DNA of 64,000 nt, taken from contig JAIOHV010000006.1 of the NCBI GenBank assembly GCA_019912885.1, positions 62,001 to 126,000 of the forward strand, read 5' to 3'. The DNA is from a bacterium. GTDB lineage: Bacteria > Lernaellota > Lernaellaia > JACKCT01. Numbering within the stretch: position 1 is the stretch's first letter; each line of letters starts with the position of its first letter. The translations under genes and the position numbers were made by a program. Shown here piece after piece: positions 1 through 9,342 of this stretch. The notes below the pieces were generated by a model, which did not search any database, was not told the DNA's origin, and worked only from the letters and a program-made list of their open reading frames with translations.

Positions 1-226
1 CGCGGTAGCCCGCGAGATCGAAATCCAGGCTCGCCAAAAGCGCGCGAGAGCGCGTGGCGGCCTCTTCGCGCGAGATGCGAAAGTCGATCGACGCCTCCGG
101 AAAGGCGTCGTTGTAATAGGCGAGGAAGGCGACAAAGCCCGCGAACCCGGCGGCAAGAAACGCGATGATCGCGCGCCGGGACGGCGGCGCGGACGAGACC
201 CACGAACGATTCGAAAGAGCGCGCAC
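1..226 (-). CDS. Membrane-anchored protein, N-terminal part only
   Basis: The gene runs off the left edge, so only about 75 N-terminal residues are visible. It starts with GTG at 226, preceded by AAGGGGAG about 11 bases upstream. A basic stretch (SRRAIIAF) leads into one hydrophobic segment at about residues 17-36. This is followed by PEASIDFRISREEAATRSRA, a juxtamembrane pattern I associate with the N-terminal extension of some CPBP-type intramembrane proteases. That family call is only a guess, because the catalytic part lies outside the window. It is divergent from the cytochrome gene that starts at 365. Confidence 0.55.
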   Translation of the reverse strand, partial: MRALSNRSWVSSAPPSRRAIIAFLAAGFAGFVAFLAYYNDAFPEASIDFRISREEAATRSRALLASLDFDLAGYR

Positions 227-364
227 GATCGTTTCGTCTCCCCTTGCATTCAGGGATAGGCGCGTAACGCGACGATCAAGATTCAACGAGAAAGCATTAT
301 CACAAAACGCGCAGGCGCGATGCCCGCCTTTGCCCGGACGCCGGATTTCGATTAATCAACATGC

Positions 365-1159
365 GTGAGCGATACGCCCAATAGCGCCGCGACGCCGGCC
401 GCCGCGAAACGCACCAGGCGCGTGCGCTGGTTTGCCGGCGTGTGGTCGGCGGTAACGCTTGTCGCCGCCGTGCCGATCCTCGCGTCCGTCGCGCTGTCCG
501 CGCACGAGTGGCATGCCTGGCGCACGGACCCGGATTGGGAGCTTTTTCGCGACACGTGTTCGGAGTGCCACGCCGTCAGCCGGCCGCAGCGTTTCGCAAA
601 ATCGCCCGAGCAATGGCGGCGCACCGTTGACACCATGCTCGCAAAAGACCCGGATTACGGAAAGCTCATCACCGAGGAGGAACGCAAGCGGATCGCGGCG
701 CTGCTCATACGCCATCGATCGGCCGGCGCAAAAGAGCTGTTCGAGATCCGCTGCAACGCCTGCCACCAAGCCGGGGTCATCGACGCCTATCGCGACCTCG
801 ACGAGGAGGCGCTGCGCGATTTGCTTGGCCGCCATGTGCTGACGCATAACTACTACGTCCAGACCTGGGAAGGCGATCTGATCTACAACGCGATCCGCGA
901 ACGCTTCGCGGCCATGCCTCGCGGGGAGACCGTGAGTGACGTCGGCAGCCAGCGGCTCTTCGAGCGGCGCTGCAACGTCTGCCATACGGTCGGCTTCCGC
1001 TACCGCACGATGTTCGACCGCCCGCGCACGCCCGCGGAGTGGTACGAGATCATCGAACGCATGCGCCAGAAGGCGCCGGATTTCATTTTGGAGACGGAGA
1101 TCGCCTCCCTGCTCGCGCACATCATGCGCATCGAGGAGACGGGGAGGCCGGTGCCCTGA
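365..1159 (+). CDS. Three-heme c-type cytochrome, membrane-anchored
   Basis: A protein of 264 aa starting with GTG. A hydrophobic segment at about residues 21-45 should export it and probably anchor it. Three heme-attachment motifs follow: CSECH at 65-69, CNACH at 130-134 and CNVCH at 203-207. They sit in three similar modules, each with an FRDTC, FEIRC or FERRC lead-in and a downstream W/M-rich helix. This implies a periplasmic electron-transfer protein. No oxidase or reductase subunit lies beside it, so the redox partner is unknown. No strong ribosome-binding site precedes the GTG. Confidence 0.85.
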   Translation: MSDTPNSAATPAAAKRTRRVRWFAGVWSAVTLVAAVPILASVALSAHEWHAWRTDPDWELFRDTCSECHAVSRPQRFAKSPEQWRRTVDTMLAKDPDYGKLITEEERKRIAALLIRHRSAGAKELFEIRCNACHQAGVIDAYRDLDEEALRDLLGRHVLTHNYYVQTWEGDLIYNAIRERFAAMPRGETVSDVGSQRLFERRCNVCHTVGFRYRTMFDRPRTPAEWYEIIERMRQKAPDFILETEIASLLAHIMRIEETGRPVP

Positions 1160-1165
1160 AGTCAA

Positions 1166-1203
1166 TGCGGAATTGCGAATTGCGAATGTGGAATGCCATC
1201 GCA
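1166..1203 (+). repeat. Interspersed repeat (GAATTGCGAAT / ATGCCATCGC family), core copy
   Basis: The short gap after the cytochrome gene contains two tandem GAATTGCGAAT units, then GTGGAATGCCATCGCAA. A closely related stretch occurs at 60986-61031 inside the mobile element. It has no coding potential of its own and looks like a dispersed intergenic repeat. Confidence 0.55.
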
Positions 1204-1315
1204 ATTTCTCGCGCGGAGGCGCGGGGGGCGCTTTCATCACACCCCTCCTCGCTGCATCTCTCAACAAAATCAGATGACCCCGTCGAAAAAGATCATGCGA
1301 TGACCTTCCTGACTT

Positions 1316-1624
1316 TCAGCCGTTCAGCCTCGTCCTTATTTTCCACCACTTCGCCCAGCCGACGCCGACGACGCCGAAGACGAGCGGCATCACAAGGCCG
1401 AACGCGATGCGAAGCGCGACGATGCGCATGTTCAGCGCCATCTCGTCGGCGCCGCTGTGAAGCCAGACGAGATGTCCCGCGCGCGTCATGGCGTAATGGC
1501 CGATGGCCGACCAAAGAGCGAGATAAAGCACGACCGACGCGATGAAGGCGGCGGGGTAATAGACGACGGCCGGCCAGTGGACGACGCCCGCAAGGCGGCG
1601 CAGGGCGCCGGGCCGTGGTTTCAT
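1316..1624 (-). CDS. Small membrane protein of unknown function
   Basis: A protein of 102 aa with two clear hydrophobic segments (about 21-44 and 70-92) and basic ends, so probably a two-pass inner-membrane protein. Its ATG overlaps the last codons of the large upstream lipoprotein gene by 4 bases, so the two are translationally coupled and probably work together. I recognise no family. Confidence 0.7.
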   Translation of the reverse strand: MKPRPGALRRLAGVVHWPAVVYYPAAFIASVVLYLALWSAIGHYAMTRAGHLVWLHSGADEMALNMRIVALRIAFGLVMPLVFGVVGVGWAKWWKIRTRLNG

Positions 1625-4600
1625 CCGCGCCCCGGTCCGGCGCTGTCGTCGCGGAACGCCGCGGGAATCAGAACGCGCCCGCCGCGCAGCGCCATCTTGC
1701 CGCCGGCGGTCGCCTTTTCACCGTCGGGGCCAACGCCTTCGATGAAAACGCCGATCTCGATCGTGTCGGACAGGCCCGGTTCGGCATAACCGCCGAATAG
1801 TCCGGCGATGCCGCGGCGAAACGCCTCGGCGAGTGAGCGCGGCGAATCGAGCGGATGCGCCGGGTGACTTTTCACATTCGGAAACTCGTCGCCGAACTGA
1901 TGCGGAAAAAATCGCAGGCGGAATTCGTCGCCGTCCATCGTTTGTTGTCCTTCATCCATCAGGATGCCCGGCGTGACGACCGTGTAATAGGCCACCGCGT
2001 CGCGCATCGGCGGATCGACACGGCCCGCGATGGTGAGCGTCTCGCCATAGCGTACCTCGCGCGGCGTGTCCGCATGGAATAGCACGCGATACCTCGTGTT
2101 CGCGTCAACCGAATAAACCTGAAACCACCCCCCGGGCGCGCCGACCGTGGTGCCCGTAAACGCGCCCTCGCGAAACTCCGAGCGTACCCGGTACACGCCC
2201 GCCTGATCGAAAACAAGCGGCCCGCCCGGGCACACGTACAGGCCGAGATCGTTCGCGCGGCCGTCGCATTGGCGCCGGGTGCCATCGGGCGCGACGATGG
2301 TGACGTGCACGTCGTGCGCCACCATCGGCACCGTCATGGTCCCGATGCCCTTGACCGCGCCGGTCTCGTACATCGTGCCGGGCGAGGGACCCATGCCCGC
2401 GTAGAGATCGAGTTCGCGTCCCTTGAACGTCGTCACCGGGCGCACGAACGGCGGTTCGGTGAAGTTGGTGTCGTCGCCGCGCGGTTGAACGACGGCGCCC
2501 GTGCCGTATTGCCCGGCGAACGCCTCGCCCGATTCCTCATCCGCGTACAGCGCGCCGGCGACCGACCAATAAACGTCGCCCGGTTGATCGCCGCGCGTCG
2601 ACGCGCCGATCGTTCGCAGATACGAGCCGACGCCGGTGTTCCAGTAATTCTCCGCGATCGTCGAGTCGGCCACGACGTAGAAGACGGGGAAGCCCGGCCG
2701 CGAGGTGGCGATGTAGAAATATCCCCGTTGACGCACGCGGTCCGGGTGCGTCGCGGGATTGAGATTGCGCTCGGCGAACGACAATAGGGGGAGGAACCCG
2801 CCGTCCTTGCCCTTGCGCGCGAAGATGCGGAACGGCTCCTGGTTGCCGGGAAAGTTGATCTGATTGTGCACGAACGCCGTCGCCGCGCGTTCCTCCGCGC
2901 CAAGACGCACGAGCGGCCACGGCGCGTTTTTTTCGATCGCGGACGCGATCGCGCCGCTCGGTTCGTCCACCATCAACACCGCTTGCAGCGCCTGCGGCAG
3001 CGGCGCGTTGCCGGGAAAAAACATCTGGTCGCCGGAATTTTCGGGGAAGAAAAGGTTGCCGAGATTCTCCGACCGCTTGCCGTCCAGCGCCTGCGAAACC
3101 TCCTTCCGCAATTCGCCGTATCCGTCCGGATAACCTTTCACCGTCAGATTCGGTTCCGCGGGCAACACGACGGACGCGTTCTTTTGCGAACCCATGTACA
3201 GGCGGCCGGTCTCGTCGGTCCAGGTCGCGAAAATCTCGAAGACGTATTCGCCCGCCTCCGGGAAACGCAGGAGTTGTTCGTCGGTGCGCGGGTAGTAGTA
3301 GCCGAATTTCTGCGCCTGGCCTGCGTACCGCGCGACGAGTTCGTCGCCGGGGTGCGTCGCGGGGTAGAAACGCACGGTGGCTCGCACGTCCGCGGGCACC
3401 GGCGGATTGATTGACGCGGCCGGCGAATAGAAGCCGCCGGCGGCCGACGGCGTACCGGGTTTCATGCCCGTCGAGAACGTGAGCGGATACGCCACCCACA
3501 CCTCATAAGTGCCGCCGGCCTCGAATCGGTTGCCGAAGCGGTCGAACATGTGACCAGCCATGACGATCTCATAGCGGCCGAACTCATCGAAAGCGTAGTC
3601 GAGCGCCCGGCCGAAGGTTTTCGGCCCGTAAAGTCCCGGCGCGACGAAGCCGTGCGTCCCAAGATCGTCCTTCGTTCCGTCCGGTTTGGTGACGACAACG
3701 CTTACCTCGCCGGCGTTCCAATCCGGCTCGAATAGCGAAGACGGATAGAGCTTGCCGCGGAAAAGCGCGGTGCGGTTCGGCGCGACCGTCGGCAACTCGG
3801 GTTCCAGCCGGAAGACGCACTCGTCCCGGTCGGGCGTGCAGGGCAGGGTGTATTTGGCTTGCGGCTTCACGCGGTTCGAAATGGCGAAGTACGGGCGATC
3901 CTCCTTCGCGACGACGCCGCTCATGCCGAAGTTGGGGCTCGACGTCAAAAGCGTCCACACGATGCGCGGTTGCGCGATGGCTCCGACGCGCGCCGGCGGC
4001 ATGAAAAGGCGCGAATAGTAGAGGTACTCGTAGTCCACATCGCAGCCGACGATCTCGCCATCGACGCCACGCATCATCGGCAGCTTCATCCAGATGCCCT
4101 TGATCGCGGCGAAAAACGCGATCTCGAATCGGTACAGTCCGGGCGGGAAATCGTCGGCGAGCATCGCCTTGAGGTTTGCCGAAAAACTCAGGCGGTCGTC
4201 GGAATAGGTCACGTCATCCAGCGGGACGCGGATCACCTCGTCGAATGGCGTGCGGTACGGGCCGCCGACCTGGCTGTTCGGGATAAGGTACTGGAACGTC
4301 TCGATGGGCATGCCGCCCGGAGTGAGGAAGGTCGAATAGTTGAGGTTGTCGGGATCGCGATAGCGGCCGTTCTCGTCGTTCATGCGGATGGCGGCGAAGG
4401 CGACCAGGATCTCGCTCACGTCGCTCATGGCGTCGCGGAAACCATGGCCCTTCATGCGGAAGTCGACCGACCAGTCAATCGCCTCGCCGGGCTCCAGTTC
4501 GGGATCGAATCCCTTTATGACGGCCTTGAACGATCCGTCGGGATAGCCGTCGCCGGAGAACACGACACGGTCGCCGTCCACCTTCGCGGGCATTCCGCTC

Positions 4601-4677
4601 GCACAGGAGCTTGCCGCAAGCCCCATCGCGAAGACCAACGCGCAAAACAAAAAGGCATGGCGGGAAGGCCGCTTCAT
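1621..4677 (-). CDS. Large exported lipoprotein of unknown function
   Basis: About 1018 aa when started at MKRPSRHAF (ATG at 4677); an in-frame start 21 bases upstream is less likely because it adds residues before the signal peptide. The signal peptide ends in a lipobox (GLAASSC), so the protein should be lipidated and exported. The body is rich in Asp, Gly, Pro and aromatic residues and has repeated beta-strand-like blocks (for example YEVWVAYPL and YVFEIFATW), suggesting several Ig-like or beta-sandwich domains. No catalytic motif is visible. It lies downstream of, and in the same direction as, the PHP lipoprotein gene, and its stop overlaps the small membrane protein gene. Confidence 0.8.
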   Translation of the reverse strand: MKRPSRHAFLFCALVFAMGLAASSCASGMPAKVDGDRVVFSGDGYPDGSFKAVIKGFDPELEPGEAIDWSVDFRMKGHGFRDAMSDVSEILVAFAAIRMNDENGRYRDPDNLNYSTFLTPGGMPIETFQYLIPNSQVGGPYRTPFDEVIRVPLDDVTYSDDRLSFSANLKAMLADDFPPGLYRFEIAFFAAIKGIWMKLPMMRGVDGEIVGCDVDYEYLYYSRLFMPPARVGAIAQPRIVWTLLTSSPNFGMSGVVAKEDRPYFAISNRVKPQAKYTLPCTPDRDECVFRLEPELPTVAPNRTALFRGKLYPSSLFEPDWNAGEVSVVVTKPDGTKDDLGTHGFVAPGLYGPKTFGRALDYAFDEFGRYEIVMAGHMFDRFGNRFEAGGTYEVWVAYPLTFSTGMKPGTPSAAGGFYSPAASINPPVPADVRATVRFYPATHPGDELVARYAGQAQKFGYYYPRTDEQLLRFPEAGEYVFEIFATWTDETGRLYMGSQKNASVVLPAEPNLTVKGYPDGYGELRKEVSQALDGKRSENLGNLFFPENSGDQMFFPGNAPLPQALQAVLMVDEPSGAIASAIEKNAPWPLVRLGAEERAATAFVHNQINFPGNQEPFRIFARKGKDGGFLPLLSFAERNLNPATHPDRVRQRGYFYIATSRPGFPVFYVVADSTIAENYWNTGVGSYLRTIGASTRGDQPGDVYWSVAGALYADEESGEAFAGQYGTGAVVQPRGDDTNFTEPPFVRPVTTFKGRELDLYAGMGPSPGTMYETGAVKGIGTMTVPMVAHDVHVTIVAPDGTRRQCDGRANDLGLYVCPGGPLVFDQAGVYRVRSEFREGAFTGTTVGAPGGWFQVYSVDANTRYRVLFHADTPREVRYGETLTIAGRVDPPMRDAVAYYTVVTPGILMDEGQQTMDGDEFRLRFFPHQFGDEFPNVKSHPAHPLDSPRSLAEAFRRGIAGLFGGYAEPGLSDTIEIGVFIEGVGPDGEKATAGGKMALRGGRVLIPAAFRDDSAGPGRG

Positions 4678-4694
4678 GCCTTGATGATAAGGGA

Positions 4695-4725
4695 GCACCC
4701 GCCGCCCTCACAAGGCGGCGGGTGC
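4695..4725 (-). terminator. Strong hairpin between two lipoprotein genes
   Basis: A perfect 12-bp stem (GCACCCGCCGCC paired with GGCGGCGGGTGC) with a 7-base loop fills the 54-bp gap between two minus-strand lipoprotein genes. There is no U-tract on the minus-strand 3' side, so it may be a weak or factor-assisted terminator, or an mRNA-stabilising hairpin that separates expression of the two genes. Confidence 0.5.
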
Positions 4726-4731
4726 GTTGCG

Positions 4732-7416
4732 TCAGGGAAGTCCGGGCGCGTCGAACACGTCGTTCATGTCCACATCGACGAAGATCGGGTTCGTCATCGC
4801 GAAGATGTTCTCGCCCGGCGCGACGGGCCCGAGGCGCCCCGTCGTGTGGCCGGCCTCGATGACGAAATACGAGTCCTCCGAAATCGGGCCGACGCTGAGC
4901 GTATCGTCGTAACGCACGACCCCGGTGGATGGAATTGCCATGTCCACGATCACGTCGCCGTGGTTCGTGTAGACCTTCAGGAAGTTTGTCTCCACCCACT
5001 CCGGCGCCTGGACGCGGATATCCAGATCGACCATGCCGGCGCCGTGGTCGGGCACGGTTCCGCCAAGGCCGACGCCTTCGATGGAAAAATCGATGAACAC
5101 GCCGGCGCTCACCACGTTTTTCTGCCCGAGCATGGCCGCGGTCAGATCGGCCTCGCTCGCCGCGGCGGGATCGTCGGTCGGCATCTGGACATAGTTCCGC
5201 GGGTTGCCGAGTTCCGACGTCGACGTGTGCGAATCGGAATTGCCGTTCATCGTGTAAATGAGGCCTTGGTCAAGGAAACTGAACCAGTCGATGAGCGTGC
5301 CCTGGTCGCTCTTGCCGCCGTTCCACACCTCGATGGCGTCGAAATCCGTGCCCCAGCGATGCGGGACCGTGCTTGAAACGCCGGACGCCGGATCGTATTG
5401 CACGTAATCGAACCAGCCGGTCGAATCGCGCGGATGATTGATCTGGACGACACCGGCGCCGAAATCGTTGCGCACGATGCCCCAAAGATCCGGGAACTGA
5501 AGCCACGCGGTGGCCACGTCGTTCGCGTCGTATTCCATGAGCGGAATCGCGTAATACCGCGGGCTGCCCGGCGGGGGCGTGAGCGGCCACGCGTTCATGT
5601 GCCCAATGATGGGGCTGACCTCGCAACCCGCCACCGGCTTGATGAACGCCTCCATCCCCGCTTCCGCGACCAGCGCCGTGTAATCGGAGATGTGATCGTG
5701 GTCGGTGATGACCGGAATCTCCAGGCCCTCGGCGACCAGTTCGCGCACGCGCGTGCGCGCGGGCACTTGCGAGTCCACGGAGAATTGCGTGTGGATGTGG
5801 AAATCGCCGGAGAGGTAACCGGCCGTATCGACCACGCGGTCAAGCGAAGCGGTGAACGGCGTCGTCTGTCCGGCGACGATGGTGATGTCCTCGGTGACGA
5901 TCTCGTATTCGAAACCGCGTGACGCGGTTGCGGTGTAGGCGCCCGGCGCGACCTTGACCGCTTCGCTGCCCGTCGCCGAGTAAATCAGGCGCGCCACGCC
6001 GGATTCGGGTCCCGCGCCATGGCCGTTCTGGAGTGTGATCTTCGCGGGAATCGCCAGCGCGTCGCCGTCCGTCACGTCAAAATCCAGAAGGCCCGCCTCT
6101 TCGATTTCGACAAGCGGCGTGATGGTGTTGCCGGCGGTCACCGTGACCTCGACCGTGGCGCCGTCGTTGCGTCCCTCGCCGATCGCCTGCAGCCGGTATT
6201 TGGCCGCGGGCAGGGCGATACCGAAATTGCCGGAATCGTCCGGGCGCAGCGCGGCGACGAAGTTTTGCCCCGCCGGCCGCGTCTTGTCCGTCACGATCAC
6301 CGTCACCTCGTCGGGAAGACCGCCCTTGTCTTCATTGATCGAGCCCTCGATCGTGCCCAGGTTCGCCGTCTGGTCCACGGCGTCCGCGGCCGCCTGAATG
6401 AGGCGCGTGTCACCGTCGCCGACGATGAATAGGCGCTCGACCCAGGCTTCGCCGCCCGCGGGAAGATCGGGCGTGCCCATCATCAGGGGTACGATGTCGC
6501 CGTCCACGTAAGGCGCGTAAACGTTCGCCCCGGGCGTGGATGGCGCGATGCCGTACGAAACGGGATGAAACTCGCGGCTGACCGCGCCCATCCAGCGGAG
6601 TTGCGCGAGCAGATCGGCGTCGCCCATGTTGAAGCCCGCGCGCGGCGAGAACGTCGCCATGTCGTCCGCCCACATGGGGAAGTCGGCGACGAAGACCTGC
6701 CGGTTGCGCGTCTGGTTCTTATTGATGAGATGCGTCGTGACGATCAGGTGATCCGAATCCGGATGCAGCGTGTAGATCATTTCGACGGTCAGGTTGTAAT
6801 TCCAGGTCTTGGCCGCGTTGTCGATGATGTCGAGCCCGGCGTCCTTGCCGACGACGCGCACAACGGCCGGGCCGTTGTGACCGTCTTCGAGGACCTCCGC
6901 GGTCAATCCCTTGAACACGCGGGCCAGGCCGAAAATGTGGCTAAGGCCGGCCAGGCCGTCAAAGCCCGACGCGCCCGGTTGCGCCCGGTCCGCGTCGATC
7001 AGGTTGCCGCCGTATTTGGTCCAGACGACGCCGGGATTGTCCGGATGGCGGACGATGAACTCGGCGTTCGCGTTGTACAACTTGATGTCGCCAAGCTCGC
7101 CCGCGGCCGCGGGTCCGCCGATCAGCTCGTCCGGGGCGGTGACGATGCCCGCACGGACCTCGCCAGCGCCAAGCGTATCCGAAAGGTTCGGCCACGCGTC
7201 GTCGTCATCGTCCGCATCATCGTCATCATCCGCGTCGTCGTCGTCGTCGGTGTCGTCATCGTCGCCACCGGTATCGTCGTCGTCCGCGTCGTCATCCGAC
7301 ACGTCATCGTCGCCGACACCGCCGCCGTCATCGTCGTCGTCGTCGCCGCAAGAGCAGGCGATGGGGGCAAACGCCAAAAGCGCGCAAAGCGCGAGGAATG
7401 GAAGAATTTTGTTCAT
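4732..7416 (-). CDS. PHP-domain (CehA/McbA-type) metallohydrolase lipoprotein with Asp-rich linker
   Basis: 894 aa from the ATG at 7416, which has AGGA just upstream; a TTG 12 bases further up is less likely. The signal peptide ends with a lipobox-like APIACSC. A linker of about 50 residues made almost only of Asp, with a few Gly, Ala, Val and Thr, follows at once. The middle contains beta-rich carbohydrate-binding-like blocks. A PHP domain starts near residue 535 with GDFHIHTQFSVDS, followed by ITDHDHIS, GCEVSP, INHPRD and NGNSDSH, which supply the usual metal ligands. PHP proteins of this type hydrolyse phosphoesters or related bonds; the substrate is unknown. It should act on the cell surface or in the periplasm. 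Confidence 0.82.
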   Translation of the reverse strand: MNKILPFLALCALLAFAPIACSCGDDDDDDGGGVGDDDVSDDDADDDDTGGDDDDTDDDDDADDDDDADDDDDAWPNLSDTLGAGEVRAGIVTAPDELIGGPAAAGELGDIKLYNANAEFIVRHPDNPGVVWTKYGGNLIDADRAQPGASGFDGLAGLSHIFGLARVFKGLTAEVLEDGHNGPAVVRVVGKDAGLDIIDNAAKTWNYNLTVEMIYTLHPDSDHLIVTTHLINKNQTRNRQVFVADFPMWADDMATFSPRAGFNMGDADLLAQLRWMGAVSREFHPVSYGIAPSTPGANVYAPYVDGDIVPLMMGTPDLPAGGEAWVERLFIVGDGDTRLIQAAADAVDQTANLGTIEGSINEDKGGLPDEVTVIVTDKTRPAGQNFVAALRPDDSGNFGIALPAAKYRLQAIGEGRNDGATVEVTVTAGNTITPLVEIEEAGLLDFDVTDGDALAIPAKITLQNGHGAGPESGVARLIYSATGSEAVKVAPGAYTATASRGFEYEIVTEDITIVAGQTTPFTASLDRVVDTAGYLSGDFHIHTQFSVDSQVPARTRVRELVAEGLEIPVITDHDHISDYTALVAEAGMEAFIKPVAGCEVSPIIGHMNAWPLTPPPGSPRYYAIPLMEYDANDVATAWLQFPDLWGIVRNDFGAGVVQINHPRDSTGWFDYVQYDPASGVSSTVPHRWGTDFDAIEVWNGGKSDQGTLIDWFSFLDQGLIYTMNGNSDSHTSTSELGNPRNYVQMPTDDPAAASEADLTAAMLGQKNVVSAGVFIDFSIEGVGLGGTVPDHGAGMVDLDIRVQAPEWVETNFLKVYTNHGDVIVDMAIPSTGVVRYDDTLSVGPISEDSYFVIEAGHTTGRLGPVAPGENIFAMTNPIFVDVDMNDVFDAPGLP

Positions 7417-7811
7417 GGTCCTACCCAATGGCTAAGGTATGTCGCAAAAAAGACACGAAAATTTAACACAACCGTCCTCTCCCGGCCATATGTCGCGTCC
7501 CCGCGGCGACAAATTTCGCGACCGTGCCTTCAGGCGAATTTTTTTCGGGAGTCGATCCCGCATTTCAGATTCTCGTGGTCCGCGCCGATGTAAGGAGAAG
7601 GAACGCGAAAGCCTTGCCACCCGCGGTGAGGCCCGCGCCCGCCAGGACGAACCGGGAAACCCGGTTTGTGAACCGTATCGCCACGTTGCGGCGAGAGGGG
7701 CGAGGACTTCGATCCGCGAGCCGATGAAATGGCGACGCCGCGGAATCGAGGCGGTCGCGAGAGGTGGAGTCGCGTATCCGCGCGCCATGGCGCGAGGGGA
7801 GACCCGGTCGA
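7417..7811. other. 395-bp divergent intergenic region
   Basis: It separates the minus-strand PHP lipoprotein gene from the plus-strand phosphatase gene, so it should hold both promoters. A hairpin at 7650-7666 (AACCGGG, AAA loop, CCCGGTT) lies in the leader of the phosphatase gene without a U-tract. The stretch next to the lipoprotein gene is A/T-richer (around 7441-7475). No convincing -35/-10 pair or named riboswitch was found. Confidence 0.4.
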
Positions 7812-8963
7812 ATGATTCTGATCGTCGACGACGAAACGCTCAATCGCAAGGTCATTCAGTGGTCCCTGAAGCGCCTGGGCGTCGAATTCCTGCACGCCAA
7901 AAACGGGCGCGAAGCGATGGACCTGCTTGCCGAACGCGACGATATCCATCTGGTCGTCCTTGACCTTATGATGCCGGTCATCGACGGATTCGGCGTGCTG
8001 GAATGGCTTGGCGGCTCCGAGCGCCACGCCGATATCCCGGTTGTTGTCAATTCCGCGCTGACCGATATCGATTCGGTCAAGCGCGCGCTCAGCATGGGCG
8101 CGTACGACTATTTCCTGAAACCGTTGTCGAGCGACACCCTCGAGGTGCTCCTGCCGACCAAGGCGAAAAACGCGATGGAGCGGTCGCAGCTCATGCGCGA
8201 GGTGCGCCGGCGGCGGGACGCATTGCAGGCCGAACTCGCCTCCGCCGTGCGTTTCCAGTCCTCCATGCTACCCAAACGCGAGGATTTCCTTCCGCTGCAT
8301 ATCGACTACGTTTACCAGCCGAGTTCGGGCGTGGGGGGCGACTTTTTCGACGCGCTTCGCCTTGATGAGTCGCGCATCGCGCTTTTTATCGGGGACGTTA
8401 CCGGGCACGGGTTGAAAGCCGGCATGATGTCCCTGATGGTGAAATCCGTGTTTCGCGAACTGATCGTCCGGCACCCGGATCCTGCGACGCTCGTGCATCG
8501 AATGAATCGCACGCTGCTTTCGGTTTTTGAACTTGGGCACTACATCACGGGTGTCTACGCGCTGTTTGACCTGAAACGCGGCACGATGACCTACGCGAAT
8601 TGCGGGCACCCCAGCCCCGTGCGCCGCATGGCGGACGGATCGACGGAGCTTCTGCCGGGTTCCGGCAATTTTCTTGGCATGCTCGATGACATTCAGGTCG
8701 ATATCAACGAGGCGCCGCTGACGCACGGGACGCGGCTTCTGCTTTTCACCGACGGCGTCAGCGAAGCGACCGACGGCGAGGGGCGCGACCTCGAAGTCGA
8801 AGGCCTGTGCCGCGCGTTCGGCGAAACCGACGTGAATGCCGAAGAACCCAGCCGGGATCTTTGCGACAAGGTGGTCGCCTGGCAGGGATCGAACGAATTT
8901 CGCGACGACGTCCTGCTTGTCACGTGCTGGCTCGACGGCGAGGCCGTGGCGATGGCGGGTTGA
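7812..8963 (+). CDS. Response regulator with PP2C/SpoIIE-type phosphatase output domain
   Basis: 383 aa from the ATG at 7812, preceded by GAGGGGAG. Residues 1-115 form a receiver domain with acidic DD at 6-7, phospho-acceptor Asp51 (VVLDLMMP) and Lys103 (FLKPL). A short coiled linker follows, then a SpoIIE/RsbU-type phosphatase with SGVGGDFFD, LFIGDVTGHG, NCGHPSPV and LLLFTDGVSEA as the metal-binding motifs. Such proteins dephosphorylate a STAS-domain antagonist when the receiver is phosphorylated. The next gene encodes a STAS protein, so the pair forms a partner-switching module. The anti-sigma kinase and target sigma factor are not in the window. Confidence 0.93.
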   Translation: MILIVDDETLNRKVIQWSLKRLGVEFLHAKNGREAMDLLAERDDIHLVVLDLMMPVIDGFGVLEWLGGSERHADIPVVVNSALTDIDSVKRALSMGAYDYFLKPLSSDTLEVLLPTKAKNAMERSQLMREVRRRRDALQAELASAVRFQSSMLPKREDFLPLHIDYVYQPSSGVGGDFFDALRLDESRIALFIGDVTGHGLKAGMMSLMVKSVFRELIVRHPDPATLVHRMNRTLLSVFELGHYITGVYALFDLKRGTMTYANCGHPSPVRRMADGSTELLPGSGNFLGMLDDIQVDINEAPLTHGTRLLLFTDGVSEATDGEGRDLEVEGLCRAFGETDVNAEEPSRDLCDKVVAWQGSNEFRDDVLLVTCWLDGEAVAMAG

Positions 8964-9030
8964 CCTTTCCGTTGGGATAGGCGAAGGCGTAGGATATGAG
9001 CTTCAGGTTAAATTTGTTTGGAGTTATTCA

Positions 9031-9327
9031 ATGAAGGTCGAAACGAAGGCCGAAGGCGATACGACGCACGTCATTTTTCACGGGAACATGGATCTTGGCA
9101 GCGTCGAAGAGGTCCGGCGCGAACTCGACAAGGTCGGCGAGCTCGATTCGGAACGGTTTGTCCTCGATTTTCAAAACGTCGGCTACGTTGACAGCGCGGG
9201 GCTTGGCGCGCTTGTCGTCTTTCACAAAACGCGGCAGGGCAAAAGCATCGTCCTGAAGAACGTCAACGATCGCGTGCGCAAGCTGTTCCAGATCACCCGT
9301 CTCGACTCGGTATTCAAGATCGAATAG
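9031..9327 (+). CDS. STAS-domain anti-sigma factor antagonist
   Basis: 98 aa starting at MKVETK, with GGAG 8 bases upstream. It is a single STAS domain with the conserved block VGYVDSAGLGAL, in which Ser55 is the expected phosphorylation site. When dephosphorylated, proteins of this family sequester an anti-sigma factor or related kinase. The phosphatase encoded 67 bp upstream is the obvious partner. Confidence 0.9.
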   Translation: MKVETKAEGDTTHVIFHGNMDLGSVEEVRRELDKVGELDSERFVLDFQNVGYVDSAGLGALVVFHKTRQGKSIVLKNVNDRVRKLFQITRLDSVFKIE

Positions 9328-9342
9328 CCGCCGGAGCCCCCC

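Noticed and set aside
7191-7350. CRISPR-like or tandem DNA repeat of GTCGTC/ATCGTC units
   Set aside because: These are GAC/GAT codons of the Asp-rich linker read on the other strand; there are no unique spacers.
7600-7811. A riboswitch (GEMM-like) in the leader of the SpoIIE-type phosphatase gene
   Set aside because: A CGCGAAAGCC stretch and one hairpin recall parts of GEMM, but the conserved GGGCAAACC-type core is missing.
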